A stretch of 64,000 nt of DNA, from NCBI GenBank assembly GCA_902595555.1, contig CACJQM010000001.1, positions 270,001 to 334,000 of the forward strand, in the 5' to 3' direction. This DNA comes from an uncultured Bacteroidota bacterium. Lineage in GTDB: Bacteria > Bacteroidota > Bacteroidia > Flavobacteriales > Flavobacteriaceae. The notes beneath the pieces were generated by a model. That model saw only the letters and a program-made list of their open reading frames with translations, was not told where the DNA came from and made no database searches. How positions within the stretch are numbered: position 1 is the stretch's first letter; each line of letters begins with the position of its first letter. Shown one piece after another: positions 53,636 to 62,940 of this stretch. A program made the translations under genes and the position numbers.

Positions 53636-55105
53636 TTAAAAAGGACCCTTATTATTGTTTTTGACTGCATTTGTTGAATTTCCAGGCATTTCTTCTCTAA
53701 TTCCATGGAATTCAGTCTTAAGTAATGATGATTCGTTAAATGGCTCTTGTTCCCTAAGATACCAATCTTTGGTTATCTGTATTGGTTTTGAGTCTCCAGT
53801 TTCAGTTATCCAACTATTTAAAATATTTTTTAGTAATAAATATTCATCTTTTATTTTTTCACTAGATATAAGATTATTAAACTGATATGGGTCATTACTT
53901 AAATCATATAATTCCTCTGCTTGTCTAGGTTGAATAAAGATTTCGGCTTGAATCTTAGTAATAGTATTGTTCTTTTGTGCTGTTTTAAGATCTATGTAAG
54001 TAGGACTATTTATAGCATCCAAAGGGCCTTCTTGTGGAAACTCAGGTCTAGAATTTACAATATATAAATACCTATCGTTTCTAACCATTCTTTGGTAAGA
54101 CTCGTAATCATGCCAATTATGTTCAGCAAATACATAGTTTCTAAATTTTTGATTTGGATTTTTAATAAGGTTATAGAAGCTTTTACCTTGAAAATTATCT
54201 TTTATTTCAATTTTAGCAATATCGAGTAGAGTTGGAGCAATATCGATAGAGCTAATCAAACTATTCACAACATTATTTTCTTTTAGTAATTCGGGGTAAT
54301 GGATGATAAATGGTGTTTTAACACCTTGATCATTCAACCTTGTTTTACTGTGAGGAAAAGGTCTACCATTATCAGCCATGACTATAATTAAAGTGTTTTC
54401 ATATTCGCCTTGAGCTTTTAACTCAGATATAACTTTTCCAATATGGAAATCAAATCTTGTTATTTCATCATAATAATCAGCTAAATCCAAACGAGTTAAA
54501 TCTGCGTCAACAAGATATTCTGGAACTTTTATTAGATCTGGATTGTGAGTTCCTGAAAATTCGTTATCTCCCCAAACTCGATGAGCATCATATGAAGCAA
54601 ACCACATAAAGAAAGGTTTTGATTTTGGTCTATTTTTAACGGATTCTACCCATAACTTTTCACCGCCTAGTCCATTTGCTTTTTTATTTTCATTTACCTG
54701 ATCAAACCCTCTTTTTGCATATTCACCCATATGAAATTTTCCTGCTTGTAAAGTATAATATCCATCATCTTTTAATAATTCAGCAAATGATATCATTTCA
54801 ACTGGTGGTTCTGTGTGTAATTCAGCTGCGCCAGTGTTGTGAGGATATCTTCCAGTAAGGATAGAATTTCTACTTGGACTACATGAGCTAGTGGTCAAGT
54901 AGGCATTTTTAAATATTAATCCATTTTTTGCTAGCGCATCAATATTAGGAGTTACAACATCATTATTTCCATAACATCCAATATCGTCCCAACTAACATC
55001 ATCAGCAATAAATATTATAATATTTGGTTTTTTATCTGAAAAATTAGCACATGATATTATAATAAATAAAATTAATAGGAGTTTAAAAATGTTTCTAGTT
55101 TTCAT
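53636..55105 (-). CDS. Formylglycine-dependent sulfatase lipoprotein (S1, heparan-N-sulfatase-like)
   Basis: A 489-residue sulfatase with lipobox at Cys19 (FIIISCA), metal ligands Asp35 and Asp36 (IADDVSWDDIGCYG), and the formylglycine cysteine Cys75 in CSPSR. Further family segments are GRYPHNTGAAELH, DDGYYTLQAGKFHMGEY and VMADNGRPFPHSKT, which resemble the N-sulfoglucosamine sulfohydrolase-like S1 group. It is about 60 residues shorter than the sulfatase at 31 kb and of a different subfamily. It stands alone between lpd and argE, about 13 kb from the glycan locus, with no carbohydrate genes beside it. Confidence 0.9.
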   Translation of the reverse strand: MKTRNIFKLLLILFIIISCANFSDKKPNIIIFIADDVSWDDIGCYGNNDVVTPNIDALAKNGLIFKNAYLTTSSCSPSRNSILTGRYPHNTGAAELHTEPPVEMISFAELLKDDGYYTLQAGKFHMGEYAKRGFDQVNENKKANGLGGEKLWVESVKNRPKSKPFFMWFASYDAHRVWGDNEFSGTHNPDLIKVPEYLVDADLTRLDLADYYDEITRFDFHIGKVISELKAQGEYENTLIIVMADNGRPFPHSKTRLNDQGVKTPFIIHYPELLKENNVVNSLISSIDIAPTLLDIAKIEIKDNFQGKSFYNLIKNPNQKFRNYVFAEHNWHDYESYQRMVRNDRYLYIVNSRPEFPQEGPLDAINSPTYIDLKTAQKNNTITKIQAEIFIQPRQAEELYDLSNDPYQFNNLISSEKIKDEYLLLKNILNSWITETGDSKPIQITKDWYLREQEPFNESSLLKTEFHGIREEMPGNSTNAVKNNNKGPF

Positions 55106-55110
55106 GGTGT

Positions 55111-56175
55111 TTATATTAGTGAATTATATTCTTCAATTAGTAAAATGTATTTATTTATGCCGTCTTTTATTTCATCAACATAAACAAATTCATTTGCAGT
55201 ATGTGATCTTAAAGAATCGCCAGGACCTAATTTAATAGATTTACAATCAATTTTTGCTTGATCTGATAGAGTGGGTGATCCATATTTTTTAAAATTTAGG
55301 TTTTCAGCAGCCAAAATAATTTTATGATTTCTGGAAATTGATGAAGAGTTTAAATCTAAACTTCTTGGTTTAACCTCACAATCAAGATTTTGTTTTAAAT
55401 AATTAAAAATCTCATTATTTGAATATTTATCATTAATTCTAGCATCTAAAACAATTTTGACATCGGATGGAATTACATTGTGTTGAACTCCAGCATTTAT
55501 TTGAGTTACAGTTAATTTAACATCACCAAGTAAGTCTGAAGACTTGGAAAAGTTCATATTTGAAATTTGTCTTATAATTTCGCTTGATTTGACTATTGGG
55601 TTTTTATCATTTTCGTGAGCGGCATGAGATGATTTACCTTTGACAATCAAATCAAAAACAATTAACCCTTTCTCAGCAATTGCTACATCCATTTTTGTCG
55701 GTTCTCCAATAATCGCTAAATCAATTTTTGGCAGAAGAGGAATAACACTTTTTATTCCATTCTCACCGGACCTTTCCTCCTCAGCTGATGCTAAGATAAT
55801 TATATTGAAATTTAAGTCCTCTCTCTCATAAAAATGAATAAAAACCATAATCAAACAAACTAATGAAATTCCCGCATCATTACTGCCTAATCCATATATT
55901 TTACCATCCTTTGTGATTGGATCATAAGGGTCATTAGTGTATCCATCATTAGGTTCAACAGTATCATGATGAGAATTTAATAATAAGGTAGGTTTGTTTT
56001 GTTGAAAATTCTTGTTATAAGCATAAACATTATTGACTGATCTACACGTTTTAATATCATTTTCTTTAAACCAATTTTCTAAATATTCGGCAGTTTTATC
56101 CTCTTTGAAGGAAAAAGATTTAATTGAAATTAATTTTTTTAATAATTTCTCTGCTTTCTTATTAAGATCTTGCAT
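55111..56175 (-). CDS. argE: M20 family N-acyl-ornithine/citrulline deacetylase
   Basis: A 354-residue M20 metalloamidase with SHHDTVEPNDGYTNDP (first metal His and catalytic Asp), YGLGSNDAGISLV (bridging Asp) and SAEEERSGENG (catalytic Glu and metal Glu), then a typical dimerisation domain and LGPGDSLRSHTANEFV with the last metal histidine. The wording of these motifs matches the bacteroidotal arginine-pathway enzyme, which works on N-acetyl- or N-succinyl-citrulline/ornithine. Other arginine genes are not in the window, so the substrate is inferred. A TATATTTG box lies 10 bases before the start. Confidence 0.82.
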   Translation of the reverse strand: MQDLNKKAEKLLKKLISIKSFSFKEDKTAEYLENWFKENDIKTCRSVNNVYAYNKNFQQNKPTLLLNSHHDTVEPNDGYTNDPYDPITKDGKIYGLGSNDAGISLVCLIMVFIHFYEREDLNFNIIILASAEEERSGENGIKSVIPLLPKIDLAIIGEPTKMDVAIAEKGLIVFDLIVKGKSSHAAHENDKNPIVKSSEIIRQISNMNFSKSSDLLGDVKLTVTQINAGVQHNVIPSDVKIVLDARINDKYSNNEIFNYLKQNLDCEVKPRSLDLNSSSISRNHKIILAAENLNFKKYGSPTLSDQAKIDCKSIKLGPGDSLRSHTANEFVYVDEIKDGINKYILLIEEYNSLI

Positions 56176-56185
56176 ATAGGCTATT

Positions 56186-56193
56186 CAAATATA
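56186..56193 (-). promoter_or_regulatory. Candidate -7 promoter box for argE
   Basis: The minus strand reads TATATTTG, identical to the box before tRNA-Ser, ending 10 bases before the argE ATG. The -33 element is not evident. Confidence 0.45.
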
Positions 56194-56260
56194 ATACATG
56201 TTTAATATTTAATTAATTTAAAAAATTTATAAAAAAGTTAATAATAACTAAATTTAAATA

Positions 56261-57532
56261 TTGAAAAGATTTTCAAAATCATACAGTCTTAAAAACAAGG
56301 ATTTATTTGTAAAAAAAATTGTTAATTTTTCATCTGACCAAAGTCATTTTACCCTTTTAAATTCAAATGATAGTTTTGATGATTATGAATTAATTATTGC
56401 TTACGGGGCTGAGTCATTTTTACAATCATCTAAAAATTCATTAAAAAAAATTGACAAATACATTGATAAAGTTAACGATTGGATATTTGGATATCTTTCA
56501 TATGATTTAAAAAATGAAATTGAAAATTTAACTGACCTGAACAAAGATGTATTCAATTTGCCAAATTTATATTTTTATCAGCCAAAGGTCATTTGGTTAA
56601 TTAAAGAAGAAAAAGCAGAAATATATTCACTAGATAAAAAAAACCTAAATGAAGATTGGGATCATATAAATTCAATTGATTACAAAGATTGTACAGAGAA
56701 ATCTTCAGTGGATTTGATTACAAGAACATCAAAAGAGGAATATGTAAGAAAGATAAAAAATATAAAACAGAGAATTTTGCAAGGTGATTGTTATGAAATG
56801 AATTATTGTTTTGATATGTATAGTAAAAACAAAACAATTAATCCTTATAAAACATATATAAAACTTAATGATTATACCAGGTCGCCAATGAGTACTTTTT
56901 TTAAATTAAATCAACTATACTTATTGTCATCCTCACCTGAAAGATTTATAAAAAGAATCAATAGAAAAATCATAAGCCAACCCATAAAAGGAACAGCAAA
57001 AAGAGGTCTAGATTCAAAAGAAGATGAGAAAATAAAATATACATTATTGTCCAGTCCTAAAGAATTATCAGAAAATCATATGATCGTAGATCTAGTTAGA
57101 AATGATTTATCTAGAGTCGCTGAAAAGGGTTCAGTTAAAGTAAAGAATCTTAATAAATTAAACACGTTCAAAAGAGTTCATCAATTAATTTCAACTATTG
57201 AAGCTGAAATTGCTGTTAAAACCAAATTTTCTAAAATAATTACTGGAATGTTTCCAATGGGAAGTATGACTGGTGCTCCCAAGATTGAATCAATGAATAT
57301 AATTGATGAATACGAATCAACAAAAAGAGGTTTATATAGTGGTTCAATTGGCTATATAAAACCCAATAAAGATTTTGACTTTAATGTAGTTATAAGATCA
57401 ATTATTTATGACAAGTTACTGAAAGAAATCAATGTGAGTGTTGGAAGTGCAATAACTTTTAAATCTGATCCAGAAAGTGAATTTGAAGAATGTCTCCTTA
57501 AAGCTGAGCCTATGATTAAATCACTTAAGTAG
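56261..57532 (+). CDS. pabB: Aminodeoxychorismate synthase component I (chorismate-binding)
   Basis: A 423-residue chorismate-utilising enzyme beginning with TTG; no in-frame ATG precedes it. Signatures are GDCYEMNYCFDMY, SSPERFIK, QPIKGTAKRG, ELSENHMIVDLVRNDLSRVA and GMFPMGSMTGAPKIESM followed by RGLYSGSIGYI. PabB makes 4-amino-4-deoxychorismate for folate synthesis. It lacks the tryptophan-binding segment expected in TrpE and precedes tilS and dsbD as in other flavobacteria, which favours PabB. A glutaminase partner is not in the window. Confidence 0.9.
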   Translation: MKRFSKSYSLKNKDLFVKKIVNFSSDQSHFTLLNSNDSFDDYELIIAYGAESFLQSSKNSLKKIDKYIDKVNDWIFGYLSYDLKNEIENLTDLNKDVFNLPNLYFYQPKVIWLIKEEKAEIYSLDKKNLNEDWDHINSIDYKDCTEKSSVDLITRTSKEEYVRKIKNIKQRILQGDCYEMNYCFDMYSKNKTINPYKTYIKLNDYTRSPMSTFFKLNQLYLLSSSPERFIKRINRKIISQPIKGTAKRGLDSKEDEKIKYTLLSSPKELSENHMIVDLVRNDLSRVAEKGSVKVKNLNKLNTFKRVHQLISTIEAEIAVKTKFSKIITGMFPMGSMTGAPKIESMNIIDEYESTKRGLYSGSIGYIKPNKDFDFNVVIRSIIYDKLLKEINVSVGSAITFKSDPESEFEECLLKAEPMIKSLK

Positions 57533-57544
57533 TATATTTGAAAT

Positions 57545-58816
57545 ATGCTTGATCAATTCAAACAGCATATTAAAAAAATAGTTCCATCGGGAAGCAAATT
57601 GCTTGTAGCAGTCAGTGGAGGAGTTGATAGCATTGTTTTATGTGAGCTTCTAAAAAAAACAAAAATTCATTTTTCAATTGCTCATGTAAACTATGAATTG
57701 AGGGGAGATCAAAGTGAAAAAGATGAATTATTCTTAGATAAGTATTGTCTTGATAATAAAATTAAATTTTATTTAAAAAAACATAACCTATCTAATCAAA
57801 AAAAATCAATTCAAGAGAAAGCAAGAAAAATTCGATATAAATTCTTTGATAATTTATGTAAACAAAACAAATACGACTATATATTAACTGCTCACCATAT
57901 AGATGACAACATTGAAACCTTACTAATAAATGTTTATAGAGGAAAAAAAATAAATGTTTTCAGTGGTATCAAAGAGATTAACGATAATATTATCAGACCA
58001 ATGTTGATTTTTTCAAAAGATGATATAATTAAATTTGCCTCCGAAAATAAATTAAAATGGAGAGAGGATATGTCTAATCTTGAAAATAAATATTTGAGAA
58101 ATAAAATAAGAAATATTCTTATTCCTAAAATAAAATCAATTGACCCATCATATCGAAAAAACTTCCTACAATTAATTGAAAAGTCAAAAATTGAAAAGAA
58201 AAACACCAACAATTATCTACTTAAAATTGAAAAAATATTTTTTGAGACAACTGAAAATGGAATAATTCAAACAGACAAAAAAAAATGGAAAGATTTAAAC
58301 AGTAAATGCGTTGAGTTTATACTATTTAGAAAATATGGTTTTTTTAAAAACTCAGAAATTATTAAAATATTACGGGCACCAACTGGCAAAAGGATTTTTT
58401 CTCAATCACATGAAATTATTTCAAACAGAAAAAAACTTTTAATAAAAAAGATTTCTGATACAACTTATGAGAATTTTGAAATCAATTTGGGTAAAAATAA
58501 AAATCCAATAAATATAATTGTAGAGATATCAAAGAAATCAAAGAAACCTTTAAAAAATGAAATATATATAAGTAATGAAGTGAAAATGCCACTGAAAGTA
58601 AGAAAATTTGAAACCGGTGATTTTTTTTATCCTTATGGAATGATAGGTAAAAAAAAGGTAAGTAAATTTTTTAAAGATGAAAAATTGTCGATTTTTGACA
58701 AGCAAAATAAATGGATTCTAACTGATGCTAACAATCAAATTATATGGATTATTGGTATGAGAGTTGATAGAAGACTAGTTAAAACTGATGGTGAATGTTT
58801 AAAAATTTCTATTTAA
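57545..58816 (+). CDS. tilS: tRNA(Ile)-lysidine synthase
   Basis: A 423-residue N-type ATP pyrophosphatase with the P-loop VAVSGGVDSIV (SGGVDS at 24-29), IAHVNYELRGDQSEKDE, KARKIRYKFF and TAHHIDDNIETLLINVYRG, then a C-terminal TilS domain with MPLKVRKFETGDFFYPYGM and KKVSKFFKDEKLS. It modifies C34 of the AUA-reading tRNA-Ile to lysidine. ATA codons are frequent in this AT-rich genome, so the enzyme should be essential. It starts 12 bases after pabB and overlaps dsbD by 22 bases. Confidence 0.95.
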   Translation: MLDQFKQHIKKIVPSGSKLLVAVSGGVDSIVLCELLKKTKIHFSIAHVNYELRGDQSEKDELFLDKYCLDNKIKFYLKKHNLSNQKKSIQEKARKIRYKFFDNLCKQNKYDYILTAHHIDDNIETLLINVYRGKKINVFSGIKEINDNIIRPMLIFSKDDIIKFASENKLKWREDMSNLENKYLRNKIRNILIPKIKSIDPSYRKNFLQLIEKSKIEKKNTNNYLLKIEKIFFETTENGIIQTDKKKWKDLNSKCVEFILFRKYGFFKNSEIIKILRAPTGKRIFSQSHEIISNRKKLLIKKISDTTYENFEINLGKNKNPINIIVEISKKSKKPLKNEIYISNEVKMPLKVRKFETGDFFYPYGMIGKKKVSKFFKDEKLSIFDKQNKWILTDANNQIIWIIGMRVDRRLVKTDGECLKISI

Positions 58817-60732
58817 AAATATTATTTGTTTTATTTTCCATTTTATCTTTTTCACAAGACCCTGTCAAATGGTCAACTTCAGTCGAAAAGATTACTGAGA
58901 ATAAATTTAAACTTAACACCACTGCAATTATTCAAGAAAATTGGAGATTATATTCTCAAAATTTAGAAGAGGGTGGTGCACTTCCAACTGAATTCGTATT
59001 TGAGGACGAATCTATTTTTGAGTCAGTTTCGGATGTTATTGAACTAGATGCAATAACAAAGTATGATCCAATATTTAAAATGGATCAATCATATTTTATA
59101 AATGAAACAGTATTTACCCAAGAGATTACGCTAAATGAAAATTATGATCAAAATTCTATTATTCAAGACTTATATTATCAAGTTTGTGATGATAGGGTTT
59201 GTATATTTCAAGATGTAAAACTTGTTTTCAATCTGAATTCAGAATACTCTGCTTCAGTAACTTCATTTGACTATTCTGCAGTTGTTAGTGATCTAAAACT
59301 TGATTTAGGAAATTCTGAACTTTTAGAAAACGAATATGTTGCAGAAATAGATAATAATTTCACTCGAAGACTTAATATTTTAATACTAGGTCTATTGGGG
59401 GGGTTTTTGGCATTACTTACCCCTTGTGTTTTTCCAATGATTCCACTCACAGTATCATTCTTTTCAACTAAGAACGAAAAAGCTAAGCTATATTCCATGT
59501 CATATGGACTATTCATAATACTAATCTACGTTTCATTAAGTATTCCTTTCTATTTTTTGGAAAATATCAATCCTGAAATATTAAATCAGATTTCAACTAG
59601 CCCTATTTTAAATTTTATATTTTTCGCAATCTTTATAGCATTTGCACTTTCATTATTTGGGCTCTTTGAAATCACATTACCTTCTTCATGGTCAAATACT
59701 GTTGATTCAAAATCAAATATGTATAAAGGTTTAATCTCTACTTTTTTTATGTCTTTGACATTATGTTTGGTATCATTTTCTTGTACGGGGCCAATTCTAG
59801 GAACACTTTTAGTTGGAACTTTGACATCTGATGGAGGAGCAATTGATTTAACCTACGGTATGTTAGGTTTTGGAGTTGCATTGGCAATTCCATTCACATT
59901 GCTAGCATTTTTTCCAAATATCATTAATAAACTACCCAAATCAGGTTCTTGGACAAATTCAATAAAAGTTATTTTAGGTTTTGTTGAATTAGCATTAGCA
60001 TTTAAATTTTTATCTAATGTTGACCTCATTCAAGAATGGGGTATATTAAAAAGAGAGGTATTTATAGCAATTTGGGTATTAATTTCGATAGCATGTGGTA
60101 TTTACTTAATAATAACATCAAGAAAAACATCTTATATAATTTCATCTTTAGGATTTATTTTGATCGGATTATATATGGGTAGTTCATTATTTACAAAGTC
60201 TACAAATATGTCTTTATTAAGTGGATTATTACCGCCTGAGTTTTACTCAATTTATAATGATTCAAATAATTGCCCGCTTGGACTTGATTGCATTAAAGAT
60301 TTTGATGATGGATTAGATGAATCTATATTAACAAATAAACCAATTTTATTAGACTTTACAGGCTGGGCTTGTGCAAACTGTCGAAGAGTTGAAGAAAATA
60401 CATGGTCAGTTCCGAAAGTTTATGATTTAATAAATAATCAATTTATTCTAATATCATTATATGTAGATGATAGATCTGATTTGTCAGATGAAGAAATAAT
60501 TGTATTAAAAGATAAAAATGGAAATCAAAAGATTTTAGACAAAGTAGGAGAGAAGTGGTCTGCATTTCAAACCATAAATTTTAAAAATAATTCCCAGCCG
60601 TACTATGTTCTTTTATCACCAGAACTAGAGCTTTTAAACAAACCATTACAATATACAGATACTGAAACTTATTACACTTGGCTAGCTGAAGGATTAAAAA
60701 ACTTTAATAATAAATCCTATTTTTTAAAATAA
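58795..60732 (+). CDS. dsbD: Thiol:disulfide interchange protein DsbD
   Basis: A 645-residue membrane protein with signal peptide (ending SFSQD) and three modules. The first is a periplasmic N-terminal domain (about 20-165) with Cys pair in VCDDRVC. The second is an eight-helix CcdA-like core with LTPCVFPMIPLTVSFF and SFSCTGPILGTLL, which carries the membrane cysteine pair. The third is a C-terminal thioredoxin-like domain with CANC in FTGWACANCRR. It transfers reducing power from cytoplasmic thioredoxin to periplasmic proteins such as cytochrome c maturation factors and DsbC-type isomerases. It overlaps tilS by 22 bases and the convergent nitroreductase by 16 bases. Confidence 0.93.
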   Translation: MFKNFYLKILFVLFSILSFSQDPVKWSTSVEKITENKFKLNTTAIIQENWRLYSQNLEEGGALPTEFVFEDESIFESVSDVIELDAITKYDPIFKMDQSYFINETVFTQEITLNENYDQNSIIQDLYYQVCDDRVCIFQDVKLVFNLNSEYSASVTSFDYSAVVSDLKLDLGNSELLENEYVAEIDNNFTRRLNILILGLLGGFLALLTPCVFPMIPLTVSFFSTKNEKAKLYSMSYGLFIILIYVSLSIPFYFLENINPEILNQISTSPILNFIFFAIFIAFALSLFGLFEITLPSSWSNTVDSKSNMYKGLISTFFMSLTLCLVSFSCTGPILGTLLVGTLTSDGGAIDLTYGMLGFGVALAIPFTLLAFFPNIINKLPKSGSWTNSIKVILGFVELALAFKFLSNVDLIQEWGILKREVFIAIWVLISIACGIYLIITSRKTSYIISSLGFILIGLYMGSSLFTKSTNMSLLSGLLPPEFYSIYNDSNNCPLGLDCIKDFDDGLDESILTNKPILLDFTGWACANCRRVEENTWSVPKVYDLINNQFILISLYVDDRSDLSDEEIIVLKDKNGNQKILDKVGEKWSAFQTINFKNNSQPYYVLLSPELELLNKPLQYTDTETYYTWLAEGLKNFNNKSYFLK

Positions 60733-61439
60733 ACTTCATCAAAAGGGACTCTGATTTGTTCTCCGTAAACGCCTTGTTCATCTTTAACTCCGCAACTAAT
60801 TATCATATTAATCTCTGAACTACTAGCTAATGACAATATTTTTTTTACTCTCAATGAATCAAAACCTTCCATAGGACATGTATCATAGCCTTTTGAGGTC
60901 ATACTCAACATAAAATTTTGAGCAGCTAATGCACTGCTTTTATGTGCGACGATTCTCATATCTGAATTCCTAACTTGTCTGTAAATGGGTCTAAACAATC
61001 CAATTAATAATGCGTTTACATATCTAAAGTAGCCAAGTAAACCAAAGAACTCTCTATAGACAGTTGGAATTAAATATTTATAATATTTAATTGCTATAGA
61101 TCTTTTTTTAAGACCTTTTCCGCTAGAGGATTCAGGTCTGTTTTTTATGTAGTTCATATTAAATTTTCTTCTTGACTTCCATAAATCTTTTCTAGTAACA
61201 ATTACTACAAATTGATTTGCAGTTCTAGCTGCAGGTTGATCAAAACAAGCTCTAGAAATTTTTTTCATTAAATCACCTTGTGTAACATGATAAAATTGCC
61301 AAAGTTGTAAATTACTACTGTTTGGAGCTAATGATGCATGTAGTATAGAATCTTTAACATCATCATGAGGAATATTTGTCTTTTTATATTTTCTAACAGA
61401 ACGTCTAGTTCTTACTATTTTATCGAATTCATCTTTCAT
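60717..61439 (-). CDS. Nitroreductase family protein
   Basis: A 240-residue FMN-dependent oxidoreductase with the N-terminal RTRRSVRKYKKTNIP and HASLAPNSSNLQLWQFYHV segments that bind FMN phosphate, then ALAAQNFMLSMTSKGYDTCP in the dimer core. Substrates of this family are quinones, nitroaromatics and flavins; none can be specified. An insertion around 105-165 (basic, with hydrophobic EFFGLLGYFRYVNALLIGLF) is longer than usual and may associate with the membrane. It is coded directly after the ALDH gene at 61440, without a gap, and is likely co-transcribed with it. Confidence 0.86.
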   Translation of the reverse strand: MKDEFDKIVRTRRSVRKYKKTNIPHDDVKDSILHASLAPNSSNLQLWQFYHVTQGDLMKKISRACFDQPAARTANQFVVIVTRKDLWKSRRKFNMNYIKNRPESSSGKGLKKRSIAIKYYKYLIPTVYREFFGLLGYFRYVNALLIGLFRPIYRQVRNSDMRIVAHKSSALAAQNFMLSMTSKGYDTCPMEGFDSLRVKKILSLASSSEINMIISCGVKDEQGVYGEQIRVPFDEVYFKK

Positions 61440-62834
61440 TTACACAGAAATATATTTTAAAAATCTTCTAGTTAATCTAAATAATAAGGAATTTTCACTT
61501 AGCTTATATTTAAAGGAAAGATCAAAATAGTTAGACTTAATTATAAATGGTTTAAAATGACTAAACGTTTTAAAAGATTCATGTCCATGATATTTTCCAA
61601 TTCCTGAATTTCCAACTCCACCAAAAGGAAGCTTCTTATTTACAATTTGACCAATTGTGTCATTAATTGCACCTCCACCAAATGAATTGGTTGAAATTAA
61701 ATCCTCAGCAAATGAAATATTATTTGAAAACACATAAAATGCTAAAGGATTATTATATTCATTAAGAATATTTTTCAAATCATCAACAGATTGGTAAGTT
61801 AAAACCGGAAGTATTGGTCCAAAAATCTCATCTTTTAATATTTTGTCTTTTATTGATTTAACCTCCAGTATAGTTGGTTCAAAAAAGTTGTTTTTCATAT
61901 TATAATTACCACCGTGTAATAATTTATAACCTTTAATTAATTTTGATAATCTCTCAACATGTTTTTTGTTTATAATTCTTGAATAATAAGGACTATTGTA
62001 AACGTCATCTCCAAAAGTATCCTTAATATCAGAGATAAGTTGATTCAATAATGAATCTTTAATTTTTACATCAACCGCCAGAAAGTTTGGTGCTATACAT
62101 GTTTGACCACAATTTAAAAACTTCCCCCATATGACTCTCTTTGAAGTTGTTTTAAGAGATATGTTTTTATCGATTACACACGGATTATTTCCACCAAGCT
62201 CCAAAGTCACAGGTGTGAGTGTTTTTGCCGCTTCTTTTGCTACAATTTTTCCTATTTCTGTACTTCCAGTAAAAAATATGTAATCCCAATTTAACTCCAA
62301 AAGTTTTTGACCAATATCTGGACCTCCTGTTACGATATCAACATGACCTCTTTCAAAAGATTTTTCAATGACAAGCTTTAAGATATTTGTTGTATTTGGA
62401 GAATGTTCAGAGGGCTTTAATACAACAGTGTTACCAGCCGATATTGCACCAATTATCGGAGAGATAGATAGTTGAAATGGGTAATTCCATGGGGAAATAT
62501 TTAAAGTAACACCATATGGGCAAGGCAGGATATAGTCAGTTGATAAAAAATTAAAAAGAGAGGAAGATACTTTTCTTTTTTTTGACCATTTTTTAATTTT
62601 TTTTAACACATAATTAATTTCATTATAAATAATACCAATTTCAGACATGTAGGACTCAGCTAAACTTTTTCCAAGGTCCTTGTTTAAGGCTTTAATAATT
62701 TCATTCTCATGAAGTTGAATTTGCTTCTTTAACTTCTTTATGGAATTAATTCTGTAGGAAATATCAAGTGTGGCTTTAGATTCAAAAAATTTTTTTTGAC
62801 TTTCAAAAACAAGAGAATATTTTTTACTTGACAT
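61440..62834 (-). CDS. Aldehyde dehydrogenase, class 3-like
   Basis: A 464-residue aldehyde dehydrogenase with catalytic Cys246 in NCGQTCIAPN, general base Glu212 in LELGGNNPCV, ISPWNYPFQLSISP and FTGSTEIGK. It is short at the N terminus and has a basic, hydrophobic C-terminal extension (about 435-464) after the GIGKYHGHESFKTFSHFKP block. This pattern is typical of the ALDH3-type enzymes for fatty or aromatic aldehydes, some of which are membrane-bound. It heads a two-gene unit with the nitroreductase and diverges from ilvD across 106 bases. Confidence 0.92.
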   Translation of the reverse strand: MSSKKYSLVFESQKKFFESKATLDISYRINSIKKLKKQIQLHENEIIKALNKDLGKSLAESYMSEIGIIYNEINYVLKKIKKWSKKRKVSSSLFNFLSTDYILPCPYGVTLNISPWNYPFQLSISPIIGAISAGNTVVLKPSEHSPNTTNILKLVIEKSFERGHVDIVTGGPDIGQKLLELNWDYIFFTGSTEIGKIVAKEAAKTLTPVTLELGGNNPCVIDKNISLKTTSKRVIWGKFLNCGQTCIAPNFLAVDVKIKDSLLNQLISDIKDTFGDDVYNSPYYSRIINKKHVERLSKLIKGYKLLHGGNYNMKNNFFEPTILEVKSIKDKILKDEIFGPILPVLTYQSVDDLKNILNEYNNPLAFYVFSNNISFAEDLISTNSFGGGAINDTIGQIVNKKLPFGGVGNSGIGKYHGHESFKTFSHFKPFIIKSNYFDLSFKYKLSENSLLFRLTRRFLKYISV

Positions 62835-62883
62835 TTTAAAAAATTAATTTTTCCAATATAATAAGATAATTTCTACTTTTTAT

Positions 62884-62940
62884 ATGATAAACACTATATT
62901 TACAATTCACTCCATGTTATATGGAGTTTTTTTTTATTAG
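62884..62940 (+). other. Possible leader peptide ORF upstream of ilvD
   Basis: An 18-codon frame, MINTIFTIHSMLYGVFFY, ends in TAG immediately before the ilvD ATG. It contains three Ile, one Leu and one Val codon and overlaps a terminator-like hairpin. It could be an attenuation leader for a branched-chain amino-acid gene, but in AT-rich DNA such a frame may arise by chance. Confidence 0.35.
62909..62935 (+). terminator. Terminator-like hairpin just upstream of ilvD
   Basis: A 7-base-pair inverted repeat ACTCCAT/ATGGAGT with a 5-base loop (GTTAT) is followed by an uninterrupted run of nine T (the first pairs in the stem). It ends 5 bases before the ilvD start codon and no rightward gene precedes it, so it is better explained as a leader attenuator than as an ordinary terminator. 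Alternatively it is a 5' stabilising stem. A TATATTTA sequence at 62895-62902 could be the -7 box. Confidence 0.6.
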
